Below, piece by piece: positions 42,352 through 52,502 of a DNA stretch of 64,000 nucleotides. The notes beneath the pieces are model-generated. The model was not told the origin of the DNA. It saw only the letters and a list, made by a program, of their open reading frames with translations, and made no database searches. Origin of the DNA: Xenoacremonium recifei (lineage: Eukaryota > Ascomycota > Sordariomycetes > Hypocreales > Nectriaceae); NCBI GenBank assembly GCA_012184525.1, contig WOFQ01000016.1:62001-126000 (forward strand), given 5' to 3'. Within the stretch, counting starts at the first letter, position 1. Each line of letters opens with the position of its first letter. The translations under genes were made by a program, and so were the position numbers.

Positions 42352-43242
42352 ATGGCAGGCGCTGCGAGGGCTCTCAACCTAATGTACCGCATGGCGATTC
42401 CCGCCACGGCCGGCGTCTACCTGGCCAGCCAGGCGATGTTCGACGTCAAGGGCGGCACCCGGGCTGTGATTTTCGACCGTCTTTCCGGAGTCAAGGAGGA
42501 GGTCATCAACGAGGGCACACACTTCCTGGTTCCGTGGCTGCAGCGGAGCATCATCTTCGACGTGCGGACAAAGCCGAGGAACATCGCGACTACGACGGGC
42601 AGCAAGGATTTGCAGATGGTCAGCCTGACGCTGCGAGTGCTGCACCGGCCAAACGTCAAGGCCCTGCCTAAGATCTACCAGGTGTGTATAATTCCCACTA
42701 TTCTCTAAGAGTGAAGTTGCTAACATGCGCACCAGAACCTCGGCGCCGACTACGATGAGCGAGTCCTCCCCTCCATCGGCAACGAAGTCCTCAAGGCCAT
42801 TGTCGCCCAGTTCGACGCCGCCGAGCTTATCACCCAGCGAGAAGCCGTATCGCAGCGAATCCGCGACGAGCTGACCCGCCGCGCCGCCGAGTTCAACATC
42901 GCCCTCGAGGACGTGTCCATCACCCACATGACGTTCGGTCGCGAGTTCACCAAGGCCGTTGAGCAGAAGCAGATTGCGCAGCAGGATGCCGAGCGGGCGC
43001 GCTTTATCGTCGAGAAAGCTGAGCAGGAGCGTCAGGCCAACGTTATCCGTGCCGAGGGCGAGAGCGAGAGTGCAGATGTCATTAGCAAGGCTATACAGAA
43101 GTCGGGTGACGGCTTGATCCAGATCCGAAAGATCGAGGCTAGTCGTGAGATTGCTGCGACGTTGGCTTCGAATCCTAATGTTGCGTACCTGCCCGGTGGA
43201 AAGCAGGGCGGCCAGTACCTGTTGTCGGTGGGCAAGGCCTAA
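42352..43242 (+). CDS. phb1: prohibitin 1
   Basis: Two exons, 42352-42681 and 42736-43242, intron 54 bases, 278 codons. The N-terminal hydrophobic anchor ([16 protein letters not shown]) is followed by the band-7/SPFH domain: [36 protein letters not shown], then [18 protein letters not shown], and a coiled coil [17 protein letters not shown]. The C terminus is [15 protein letters not shown]. It forms ring complexes with prohibitin 2 in the inner mitochondrial membrane, guarding new membrane proteins and cristae. Divergent from QCR8 and convergent with REX3. Confidence 0.96.
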
Positions 43243-43647
43243 GTTGTATGATTTGTCGGATATGTATGTTGGTGGTTGTATGTAAAATGTCGAGAGGGAA
43301 CTCCCCGCTTATTGCTGGAGATGGAATGGCCATCGATACCAGCCTTGTACTTCTAGAAAAGATTAATGGAATACCAACCATATCTCAGAGCTTGTCTTAT
43401 TTTCCGGTCTAAGTCTCGCCTCTCGTGGCTGTCGCAGTCTTTCACAGACTATCTTAAGAGAAAGGGAGAATAGAATCAACTGATTGCTATAGCTAAAGCT
43501 ACTGCCACCATTTTTTATGTCCTAAAAACACGCTGATGTGCCTCCGGTATTCTTCAACATACATGACTATACTATAGTTACAAGACCCTTCTCAGCCTCT
43601 AGGTCTGGCATACTCAACTCCTCAACTCTCCAGGACATCTCCGTAAA
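43243..43647. other. convergent intergenic region
   Basis: 3' flanks of PHB1 (+) and REX3 (-). Nothing recognised. Confidence 0.5.
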
Positions 43648-45510
43648 CTACCACACCTCCGGTGGCATAATTTCGTCATTAACGACTTTCCAGCCCACCC
43701 GTAGCAAGTCTTTCCATTCATTCCGCACCCGGAGCCGCACCAATTCGCCAGCAGCGCGGGCGTCTTCGGCCGAGTCGTGGCCCAGCACCTTTGGCCCGGT
43801 CTCCTGCTGGATCTTGCGGCCCAGGTGTAAGTCCATGAGCATCTTGAGACCGTTGCGGTAAGGCAGACCGACTTTGTGTGGGTATAAAAGCACTGTGTCG
43901 ATGAGTGTCGGGTGTACGATTCGTACGGCGTTGAGGTCATTTTCAAGGCCGTGTCCGATGAGTGGCGTGGAGGGTGAGATCAGTGAGAAAAGGAGGTCTC
44001 GGGCAACTTCCGGTGAGGAGACGATTTTGAGCTTCTTCTTTGGAGTTTCTTCTGATGGAATATTCTCCTTATTGTTTTTGGTCGGTGTAGGAGCATCCTT
44101 CTCGTCGGGTGTCCACGGCTTCGCTTGGGCAAGGTCCTCTGGCCAGACGCCCGAGTAGCGAGAGTTCAGGTCGAGGATCTCCCCAAGGGGCCGTACGAGC
44201 ACATCCAGCAACTCTTCCCCCGTAGGCCAAGACGTAGCCGTCAGACGAACGAGTTCAAGACCGAAGACAGTGTATCCCATCTCGCAGTCAAAGGCCACAG
44301 CTCTATTGGTAGGAGCACTCGGGTTTTCAGGCGTTTCAGCAAACTGCAGGACAGCCGCAAGCCGTTTGGGGTCGGTAGTCTTGAAAACATGGTGACTTTG
44401 AGTGTGGCAACCCGCGGAGTCACCCACCTCTTGACCACAGCAGATATATCGTCTCGGTGGCTTCGAGCGGTCACCGGGCTGCTTCGCCGGGATGTAGGAT
44501 TTGCCCCAGTGAAAGGTGCAGGATCCGCCTGAAGTGAGAGCGCCGTCTTCTTCTCGCCGTCCTGGAAAGACTTGAAAACGCTGGGTGCATCGATCGCACT
44601 TTTCCCATCCCTTGGCAGCCTCGACGCCCTCCTTGGCCTTGGCGATATCCTCGTCGGTAGGAGGTTTGGGAACGTAGCCGTATTGTGCCAACTTATCGAT
44701 AGGAGTGGTCAATCGTTGGGCAACTTCGACCTCCTGTGCTGGCGTAAGACCGGTAATGATTTCCTTGATCTCTTCGCGAGGACCCTTCTGTTGCTGCTGC
44801 TTCTTCTTGCGCTCTTCGGCTCGCTGGGCTCGCCACTGGGCAGCGTTCATCTTCTTGTGCGCCATCACTTTGTTCTTCATGACATTGGAGTAGACGGCCG
44901 CCTTGGTGATGGCGACCTCCTGCTCCTCGTCCAGTGTCCGGGTGATGAGGTCTTGTTCAGTCAGCAGGAGGGCTTTATCGTCGTCATCTTTAGCCGTCTT
45001 TTTTAATTCTGCGTTGAGATGCACAAATTCTTGATGTAACAATTTCACCAGCTTCAGACGAATTTCATGACTTGCTGGTGCGCTTTTGAGAAGCCGAGGG
45101 TTTAGTGATTCAGTCTTCTTCGGAGTGGCGGACTCAGGCTTCCGGTTCGTCGGTGGTGACGCCTGGGCCTTAGCGGTGGAGGGAAGCTTTCGCTTTAGCG
45201 GCGGAGGAGAGACGGGTTGTTTGATAGAGCGTAACTCAGAATCTTTCGCAGCGTCGTTTATCTGAGGAGCCTTCGCCCTTGTGGCTGGTGCTGACAGCGA
45301 GGGACGGAAAGGGTCTGGCTTCAGGCGCTTCCTGGGCGCATCTTGATTTGCGGCGGCTTGCTGGGCATCATGTTGCTGAGGTGAGGGCTTTGGGGGCTCT
45401 GGTGCTGCTGGAGAAGGCTTGGGTTGATCCTGCTCGTGACCAAAAATACAGTGAAATGCTGTGCATTTATTGCCAGCAGGGCAAGGGATGTGTTTGAGCG
45501 AAAGCTCCAT
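43648..45510 (-). CDS. rex3: RNA exonuclease 3 (DEDDh family)
   Basis: Single exon, 620 codons from ATG at 45510. N-terminal CCCH-like knuckle (CPAGNKCTAFHCIFGH, residues 10-25), then a disordered Pro/Lys region, a helical region near 150-300, and a zinc-binding segment with EKCDRCTQRFQVF and YICCGQEVGDSAGCHTQSHH. The exonuclease domain follows: ExoI AFDCEMGYT, ExoII LIGHGLENDLNAVRIVH, ExoIII LGHDSAEDARAAGELV, giving the DEDDh residues. Rex3 trims the 3' ends of RNase MRP RNA and helps mature U5 and RNase P RNAs in yeast. Length is greater than yeast Rex3 but normal for filamentous fungi. Confidence 0.93.
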   Translation of the reverse strand: MELSLKHIPCPAGNKCTAFHCIFGHEQDQPKPSPAAPEPPKPSPQQHDAQQAAANQDAPRKRLKPDPFRPSLSAPATRAKAPQINDAAKDSELRSIKQPVSPPPLKRKLPSTAKAQASPPTNRKPESATPKKTESLNPRLLKSAPASHEIRLKLVKLLHQEFVHLNAELKKTAKDDDDKALLLTEQDLITRTLDEEQEVAITKAAVYSNVMKNKVMAHKKMNAAQWRAQRAEERKKKQQQQKGPREEIKEIITGLTPAQEVEVAQRLTTPIDKLAQYGYVPKPPTDEDIAKAKEGVEAAKGWEKCDRCTQRFQVFPGRREEDGALTSGGSCTFHWGKSYIPAKQPGDRSKPPRRYICCGQEVGDSAGCHTQSHHVFKTTDPKRLAAVLQFAETPENPSAPTNRAVAFDCEMGYTVFGLELVRLTATSWPTGEELLDVLVRPLGEILDLNSRYSGVWPEDLAQAKPWTPDEKDAPTPTKNNKENIPSEETPKKKLKIVSSPEVARDLLFSLISPSTPLIGHGLENDLNAVRIVHPTLIDTVLLYPHKVGLPYRNGLKMLMDLHLGRKIQQETGPKVLGHDSAEDARAAGELVRLRVRNEWKDLLRVGWKVVNDEIMPPEVW

Positions 45511-46826
45511 AATTGGTGATGGTGGTGGTGAAAACGGAGGAAGGGTATCGTGAGTGGTTCATTCCAGACTTTGGAGGAATGAATGGCGCTATTGGCTCGG
45601 TTTGAGGGCAGAGATCCAGCACCAGATAAAAGACGGCTTCTTCTATGGGCTCCTGAAGCTTCGAAATTATAGAGTGGATGGAGAAGAAGTATGAAGTTGT
45701 GAAGGAGAGCCCGAGACGAAGGCTGAAGGCAATTGCTAGCGGTCAGGTCGGCTGCCAGCAACAGACCTGGCCGAGTCGTGAGTCAACTGCACTCTCAAAG
45801 ATCTTCTTCCTCTGCAAGGACAAAGAAAGGCTTGTCTCTATGCGGGCGGCCGTTTCGAAACTTACAAAGAACAGAGGATGAGGTTGGAAGGGCGTTGATG
45901 AGGCTGAGCTAGGCTCCATAGAGATCGGCGGGAGTTGCGCCGTTGGCCGACGTCACTAAAGGCGCCTAAAAATGGCCCGCTGTGATGGCCAGTTTCTAAC
46001 GCTCTTAGTGGGGGGGTTCAGCGATCAACAGGTATCTCGCTTCACCTCACCCTAGACCTCAATTGCCAACTGAGTATGATTCGTTTATTCAAATTGACTT
46101 GATACTGGAGGTTTGCTGAAGCAGATGAAATAAGTCCACAGACTCAAGAAGTGAGTCTTCTGGCACATTGTTTTCTGGCAACATTATTGGCCATGTAATT
46201 CGATACTAGTATTACGAAAGTGTGGATGAAGGCCGCGTAAACTCGAGGTCTGGAAACAACATGCGTAAACTCCGACGTTGGCTCACATCGGTAACTAGAG
46301 TCTGTTTCAGCAGTAATTCATGCATCAAAAGCCGAACCTCTAGATATCTAAGTAACTAGCCGCGGACAACTCCGTATTTCGCATGGCCTCCCTAGCCTCC
46401 TAGATATCAAGCCGAGGCATGGCTTGGCCTGCTCTTATCTCGACTCTTCTTATCTTGTGCCAGATATGAGAAACGACAACTTCTCCTCACCATTCCCCTC
46501 ATCTCGTCACTCAAAATCACAGAATTTCAGCCCTACCTGCCTGTCAGCTTGTTGGCCCTGGTCGCCTCATTCCTGCAGAAACTCCGATCCCTGCAACCCC
46601 CCAACGTGTGATTCAGGCACCACGCCGCGTCGCTGTCTGTCGCAGTTAGCGGACGGATATTAGTGGCACGCTGGGACCGTGATTCAGTCCGAGTCCGAAG
46701 ACTCCGTTCTAGGTTGTTGGGGCTCAGTCTCGTTCGTCTCCTGAGCTTCAACCCAACTCCTGCATCTATTATTTTTGCTCAGACTTGCACCAAAGAGTGC
46801 CTTTGAATTTTGGAATCGCAAGCATC
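45511..46826. other. divergent intergenic region of REX3 and the lipase gene
   Basis: 1.3 kb. Short frames only; ACTCCGTAT at 46369-46377 is one of several similar elements in the window. Nothing else supported. Confidence 0.5.
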
Positions 46827-48290
46827 ATGGAGGGTTTCGGCGGCAGCTCCAAGGCTGACCACCTTTGCGTGCTCGTACACGGGGTAAGCTGCATTTCCTC
46901 TCTTTTTTTGCTGACAGAAAACCCCTGGAAATCCTACTCCACTACGTCATTCATCCCTCCAGCGGCGCAGGCTAACTGGCACACAGCTCTGGGGAAACCC
47001 TGGGCACATGCGAAATATCGCCAAAGTCCTGCGAGATGAGTACCCCGAAGATGAGCTTTACCTCCTCATCGCCAAGAAGAACAGCGGTAGCTTTACGTAT
47101 GATGGCATTGAGTTGGGCGGCGAGCGCGTTTGCAACGAGATTATACAGGAGATGAAATTCATTGAGGCCCGCGGTGGCCGTATTCGAAAGCTGAGCGTCG
47201 TGGGATACTCTCTGGGCGGCCTTGTGTCGCGTTATGCGGTCGGTTTGCTCTTTGCCAAGGGCATCCTAGACACCGTGGAGTGCATGGTGAGAGCTCCCGT
47301 CAGACTGACCGCGTGCTTCAGAAGGCTGACTGTTGAACCCAGAACTTTACGACATTTGCGACTCCTCACTTGGGTGTTCGAAGCCCTCTCAAGGGATGGC
47401 ATAATCATATCTGGAACGTCCTTGGTGCCAGGACGCTGTCCATGTCTGGGCGCCAACTTTTCACCATCGACAAGTTCCGCGACACCGACCGCCCGCTCCT
47501 CTCGATCCTCGCCGACCCCGGCTCGATCTTTGTTTCCGGACTGCGCAAGTTCAAGCGACGCACCTTGTACACAAACATCGTCAACGATAGAAGCGCAGTA
47601 TACTACACCACTAGCATGTCCAAGACCGACCCGTTCACGAACATGGACACCACCGAGGTCAACTATCTGGAGGGGTACAAGAATGTCATCTTAGACCCAA
47701 AGAACCCAGTCGCGCCGCGGCCAAAGGTGCGGCCACCTACCTCAGTGACTACATCAACAGCAAAGTGGCTTAAGAGGGTCCCTTTCATGTTGGCCGTCAC
47801 TATCTTCGTCCCCTTGGGCGTGGTTGCGTTTCTGATCAACTCGGTGGTCCAAACGGCCCGCAGTACCAGCCGTATCAAGGAACATGAGACGGGAAAGGCG
47901 GGATTCGACATCACCGATTATCGCATGCCCATTTGGATCAAGGAATTCCGAGAGGAGGTCGAACACGCCTACGAAACGCTGAATAGCTCTCAAAACCAGG
48001 AATTTCTCACCCCGGAGGACGAGGACGAGGAAGGCATGGAAGCCGAGGACCAGCAGCTATTGCGGAGGGAGCGACGAATGTCTATGCCCGCCCAACCGAC
48101 GCTGGCGCTGGCGCCATATCAGTTTGAGATGATCCGGTCGATGGATGCGCTGGGCTGGCGCAAGTATCCCGTGTGGATTCACAATGACCGACACAGCCAT
48201 GCGGCGATGATTGTGCGCATGGAGAAGACGACTTTTGACGAGGGATGGGTGGTTTTGGGGCACTTTGCCAACGAGGAGTTCTTGATGTGA
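46827..48290 (+). CDS. DUF676 serine esterase/phospholipase (Lpl1/Rog1-like)
   Basis: Three exons: 46827-46883, 46987-47286, 47343-48290; introns 103 and 56 bases; 434 codons. The joins restore LCVLVHGLWGNPGHM (oxyanion HG motif at 17-19) and the nucleophile elbow VGYSLGG with Ser94, then FATPHLGVRSPLKG. A hydrophobic segment at about 265-288 (VPFMLAVTIFVPLGVVAF) may insert into a membrane or lipid-droplet surface. A C-terminal HSHAAMIVRM could hold the catalytic His. Yeast relatives Lpl1, Rog1 and YDL109C are lipid-droplet phospholipases or monoacylglycerol lipases; Lpl1 cuts several phospholipids. Substrate here is inferred by family only. Confidence 0.9.
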
Positions 48291-49140
48291 GGTACGGGTT
48301 GATGGTTTAATGAAGGGATTTAATGGAAGGTAAAGGAGGACAAGGGCAATTGGTTTTGAGAACGGTACAGGCAAAGACGGGCATACAGGGGAGTTAGTGG
48401 CCCTAGGCGTTTACAAGAGGCACAGCGGGCGTTCGTAGATAGAGCGATCAATTCACTTCTCTGAATCTTTGGCCTGATGCCGCTCTCTGATGCCGATATT
48501 GAAGCCGTTACAACATACCGTTTGAGACGGCACGGAATTACGGACATCAAAGTCCGGCTAAACCCAGTTCATGACGCCGACACCCTGCAGGATCACGTGC
48601 AATCGCCACCCCCAGAACGTCCCGGAAGCTGGAAGGATGCTTTCCCCTCACCGCCAGCCAATCACAGCGCTTCCAGACGCTCCCGGACACTGAAAAGTTC
48701 GGCCGATCAACCTCCTCTCCATTGGCCGAGGCCGCGGCTCTGCTTCTCAATCGAATGATTGATGTGCGATTCGACCTGGGAATCCTCGTCTCTCTCTCGA
48801 CCGTCGCCTCCTCGCCCGAGAGACTGACGCGGAGCCCAATCTCGCCCTTCCATCATCTCACCGCCGCACGTGCTCTTTCTCGTCCCTCTCGCCTCTTGCG
48901 CAGCTTGTCGTGAGAGCCTCAGGGATCACAGAATTTTTGAGCTGGTTCCGACGCCACCGGCTCATCCGTCCATGTCGACCAGCCCTCGACCACTCTGGCT
49001 GTGAGGCTCCCGGGCAGCATCATCGCGGACGATACCGAGTCGACGAATTGACCCTTTCCTTCTACCACCCCCTGTAACATCGACGACGACGACGACGACT
49101 TCCCACGATAACGACCCCCTCCCTGTACATCACCGGCAAA
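48291..49140. other. intergenic
   Basis: 3' flank of the lipase and leader of the PRELI gene. TCACGTGC at 48593-48600. A GAC/CGA trinucleotide run is at 49081-49096. No gene supported. Confidence 0.5.
49081..49096. repeat. CGA trinucleotide run
   Basis: Five perfect CGA units and a partial one, 45 bases upstream of the PRELI start codon. Confidence 0.85.
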
Positions 49141-49833
49141 ATGGTTCTCACGCACACCACCAACCACACATATTCCCACCCCTTCCCCACCGTCACCCTC
49201 GCCTTCTTCCTCCGCTACTCGTCCCCCGCGCTCAATCCTTTCGCCTCACACGTGCTCAGCACCGACACAATCGAGAGCCATGTCGACCCGAAGACTCAGC
49301 GCCTGCACACCACCCGCATCCACTTGAAGAAGAGTCGAATGCCAGGCGCTGTGTACAAGCTGCTACCTGCAAGCGTCACGGGCGGTGGCTCTGGCGATAG
49401 GGCATCATATGTTCTCGAGACGAGCGTTGTGGACATCAAGGAAGGCTGGATGCGCTCTGAGAGCCGCAACCTCAACTTCACCGGTGTGCTCTCCGTTGTC
49501 GAACAGCAACAGTTCAGCGTACCGGCTGCCGACAGCGAACAGGACGCCAACGCCGAGACGGCCGTGACTACCAGCGTCGTCTTCCGCTCGCGGCTGGGCG
49601 AGAAGCTGCGGGGGAGGCTCGGACAGGCGCAGGAAGACGGCTGGTTCTCGGGCTTCAACTGGGGCACCAAGGGAATTCAGCGCAGCATCGAGAGCCTGGC
49701 GTCCTCCAAGACGGTTGACCAGCTCGGCAAGAGCCGCGACGGTATGAAACTTGTCCTTGAGCGGTTGCGGAACAACGGCGTCATGAGCGTGCTTGAGGCG
49801 CTGCGCAGAGAGCGACAGCGAGAACTTGTCTGA
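49141..49833 (+). CDS. PRELI/MSF1 domain protein (Ups family)
   Basis: Single exon, 230 codons. The N terminus MVLTHTTNHTYSHPFPTVTL and SHVLSTDTIESHVDPKTQRL, followed by a strand pattern through YVLETSVVDIKEGWMRSESRNLNF, fit the PRELI/MSF1 lipid-transfer fold. The C-terminal helix reads GMKLVLERLRNNGVMSVLEALRR. In yeast Ups1 and Ups2/Ups3, bound to Mdm35, carry phosphatidic acid or phosphatidylserine between the mitochondrial membranes. Which branch this protein belongs to is not clear; length and the GWFSGFNWGTKGIQ segment fit the Ups2/Ups3-like side in filamentous fungi (low certainty). Confidence 0.9.
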   Translation: MVLTHTTNHTYSHPFPTVTLAFFLRYSSPALNPFASHVLSTDTIESHVDPKTQRLHTTRIHLKKSRMPGAVYKLLPASVTGGGSGDRASYVLETSVVDIKEGWMRSESRNLNFTGVLSVVEQQQFSVPAADSEQDANAETAVTTSVVFRSRLGEKLRGRLGQAQEDGWFSGFNWGTKGIQRSIESLASSKTVDQLGKSRDGMKLVLERLRNNGVMSVLEALRRERQRELV

Positions 49834-50880
49834 GTATTATATCCAATGGGGCATACGAACAGCAACACAGGACCGACATGTAACAAAGGGGCGCATATCA
49901 ACAACGGACTCGGCGCAGAAACCAGGACATACAAGGAGCTCGCTTTGGGCAACGGACCCTTGCTGTAACACACCGCACACCCAATCATCTTTCACCTGTA
50001 TTATTATCATCATCATCATCACTTCTTCTAGCACGGCGCTTAGTGTACTTACTTTTAACGGTTGGGGTGGCGGGGAGGTGTTTTTCCTTTGGGAATTGGG
50101 ATCGGAGGAGAGGTTGGGCGGGGAAGATATACGTATGGTTGCGCTGGCATAGATCAGGCCAGTGAGGGAGGATATCGTGCGTCGTCACGCCTCAGAGAAG
50201 TGTGACATCCCCTCTCTTGTATTGAGTATCAAAAAATCATGGATAAGGAATTCAAAAGATGTAAAACTGTATACGTGTGCTCGAGGTTTCGCATTATTTG
50301 AGCTTTGTTCCAGGATATGCTAATTGATCCCTGCGTGAATTTGCGAACCACTATGTCACCGAAGCATGCACGCTCCGTAAGTCTTGTCGACAATAGTACA
50401 AACTTCTGCCCATTCTTGTGGACAGGCCTGCGCTATTCAAGATGAGACAGCCAGATAAGGAGACACTGCAGATATGACCCAATATTGATACCCGAATCTT
50501 CCTAATACGTTAATCGTCTCATAAGTACTCTGTATGAGTATTGATGCCTTGTGAACTGTGACTGGAGGCGTGGAGTTGATCCTCTCTCCTTAGCTCGTAT
50601 GTCAATTCCGCCCTATTATTTCAGTTCCGCACTATTATAAAGACACTATAAAATGAAATCTACGCATTATGGAGAGGGTCTGGAGCATTTTTGCCTCTTT
50701 GGAAAATGACTGGGCACAATTTGGAAGCTTTTGCAAGGTCACACGATGAGAGGCGAGGTTTAATTGAGTGCAAGATCATGTTCCATTCAAACACCGAGCT
50801 CAATCGCGGCAAAAAACTTTCGTTATCGTTGTCACCAAGAGAAAGACAAATTTTCGACCATAGAAGTCTCAGCAACCAGC
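49834..50880. other. convergent intergenic region
   Basis: 1.05 kb between 3' ends of the PRELI (+) and glyoxalase-fold (-) genes. An ATT/CATC tract is at 50001-50021. AT-rich from 50220. No gene supported. Confidence 0.5.
50001..50021. repeat. TTA/TCA trinucleotide run
   Basis: Two ATT units followed by five CAT units. Confidence 0.8.
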
Positions 50881-51361
50881 TTAACAGCCAGCGATCATAT
50901 ACACAGCGCCCACCGTGCCCTCCGTATCTTCAAAGAGTCGGAAGAACCCATACTCTCCCTCCTTGGTCTTCTCGCTGAGCATTTTACCGCCAGCTTTCTC
51001 GATGATAGGAGCTATCTTGTCAACATCATCTACGAGCCAATAAACTAAGATACCGCCGTGGGCGGGCTTGAAGAACCCGGTCGAGTCAGGAGCCTTCTGG
51101 ATGCCGCCAGAGAGGTTAAGGGAGGGGTTGAGGTCAAACATGCGGCACTCATCCTGAGGATAGGTAGCAGGCTGATCCTTCTTGAAGGGCAGCTTGAAGA
51201 CGGCATCATAGAACTCGGAAGCTTGATGGCAAAGTGTCAATTGGAAGAGTATAGGTGGGAAGGGGGTAAGGGAAGGGGAGCTCACCTCGGCCGACGTTGG
51301 TTGCTGGGATACCAACCCAAACGGGGGTTCCAAAGGCGGGAGGCTTCCACTCAGTAGACAT
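50881..51361 (-). CDS. glyoxalase/bleomycin-resistance fold (VOC) protein
   Basis: Two exons, 51361-51286 and 51221-50881, intron 64 bases, 138 codons. The join gives GTPVWVGIPATNVGRASEFY, the typical opening of VOC proteins, followed by DAVFKLPF and a second half with GGILVYWLVDDVDKIAPIIE, GEYGFFRLFEDTEG. Two betaalphabeta-betabeta units are visible. VOC proteins are metal-dependent lyases, isomerases or dioxygenases, or simple binding proteins; metal ligands are not obvious because the usual His/Glu positions are occupied by other residues. Function unknown. Confidence 0.88.
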
Positions 51362-51897
51362 GTTGAGAGTAATTGGTGATGTGAGCTTGAAAAGAGACAG
51401 AGGAATAAGTGAAGCTGGCTAGTATTGCAAGTAAGGGCTGAGGATGAAGAGAAGGATGGAAAAGTTCACGGCCTCAGTCATCTGGGGGCCCTTTTATACC
51501 CTCAAAACTGGCCATCTCGATCTCCTTTTGTTCAGCGAGCGGGGTACGGAGGGTAATCACGCCGGTGGCTTGCATTAACGAGCCGCCGTTGGTGATGATG
51601 GCACGTCTCGAGCAATCATAGCGCGCGCCGGGCCTTCAGCTGAGGGCGCCAACGAAACACGAAATCACATGACTTGGGCACTTTGAGTACATACGGTGCG
51701 AAGTACAGTGTGCCTTGTCGCAAGCACCGTAGGACGACCCCTCCATGGACCATTTGGCGGGGATGCGCGCCGCGTCCGTGATCAGGTCGTAAATTTCCCC
51801 CTTTGCGCGTCCAAGACTGTCCATACTTTCGTCTATTTCGAACACGACGTTCCTTTCTCCTCTTCTTATGCGTGGACAGAGCACTCCGGATTTCAAG
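51362..51897. other. divergent upstream region
   Basis: 536 bases between the glyoxalase-fold gene (-) and the phosphatase gene (+). No clear motif other than TACGGAGGGTA near 51545. Confidence 0.5.
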
Positions 51898-52502
51898 ATG
51901 CCCGAGCCCGTGTCGGTGCTGTTCGTGTGCTTGGGCAACATCTGCCGGTCACCTATGGCGGAGGGCATCTTCCAGAGCATAGCCAAGGAGCCCCAGTACG
52001 AGGGCAAGATTGGGCTGGTAGACTCTTGCGGAACAGGTGAGTAGTGAAGTGTGAAGTATAGGTCGGAGATCCCCTCGCTGACTTGGGGATGGTAGCCGCG
52101 TATCACACAGGCGAGCCTCCGGATGATCGGACAATGGCGACGCTGGCTGAGCACGGCATCAAAGACTACGACCACTATGCGCGACGGGTTTGTCTACGTC
52201 TCCCTCTCAGTCGTTTGTTCCGTTACTGACAGCACTGTGCACAACAGTTCCAGACACGAGACCTCGAGCGCTTCGACTACATCTTCGCCATGGACACGTC
52301 GAACTTGAGCGACCTGCAGCGGCTGCAGCGCGGCAACCCGGACGCCAAGGCCAAGGTGAAGCTGTTTGGCGAATACAGCGGAACCAAGCGGAAGGAGGTG
52401 GTCAATGACCCGTACTATGGTGGCGATGAGGGCTTCCGGCGCGCGTACGAGCAGTGCGAGCGATTCTCGCGGAACTTTCTGAAGGAGGTGTTGGGAGAGT
52501 AA
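51898..52502 (+). CDS. ltp1: low-molecular-weight protein tyrosine phosphatase
   Basis: Three exons: 51898-52036, 52096-52187, 52248-52502; introns 59 and 60 bases; 161 codons, the usual length. The P-loop VCLGNICRSPMAE places the nucleophile at Cys11, a second Cys16 and Arg17 (CX5R). The joins give SCGTAAYHTGEPPDDRTMAT and YARRFQTRDLERFDYIFAMD. The general acid motif is DPYYGGDEGF. It dephosphorylates phosphotyrosine in proteins and small phosphates in the cytosol; physiological targets in fungi are little known. The second intron uses a GTTTGT donor. Confidence 0.95.
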
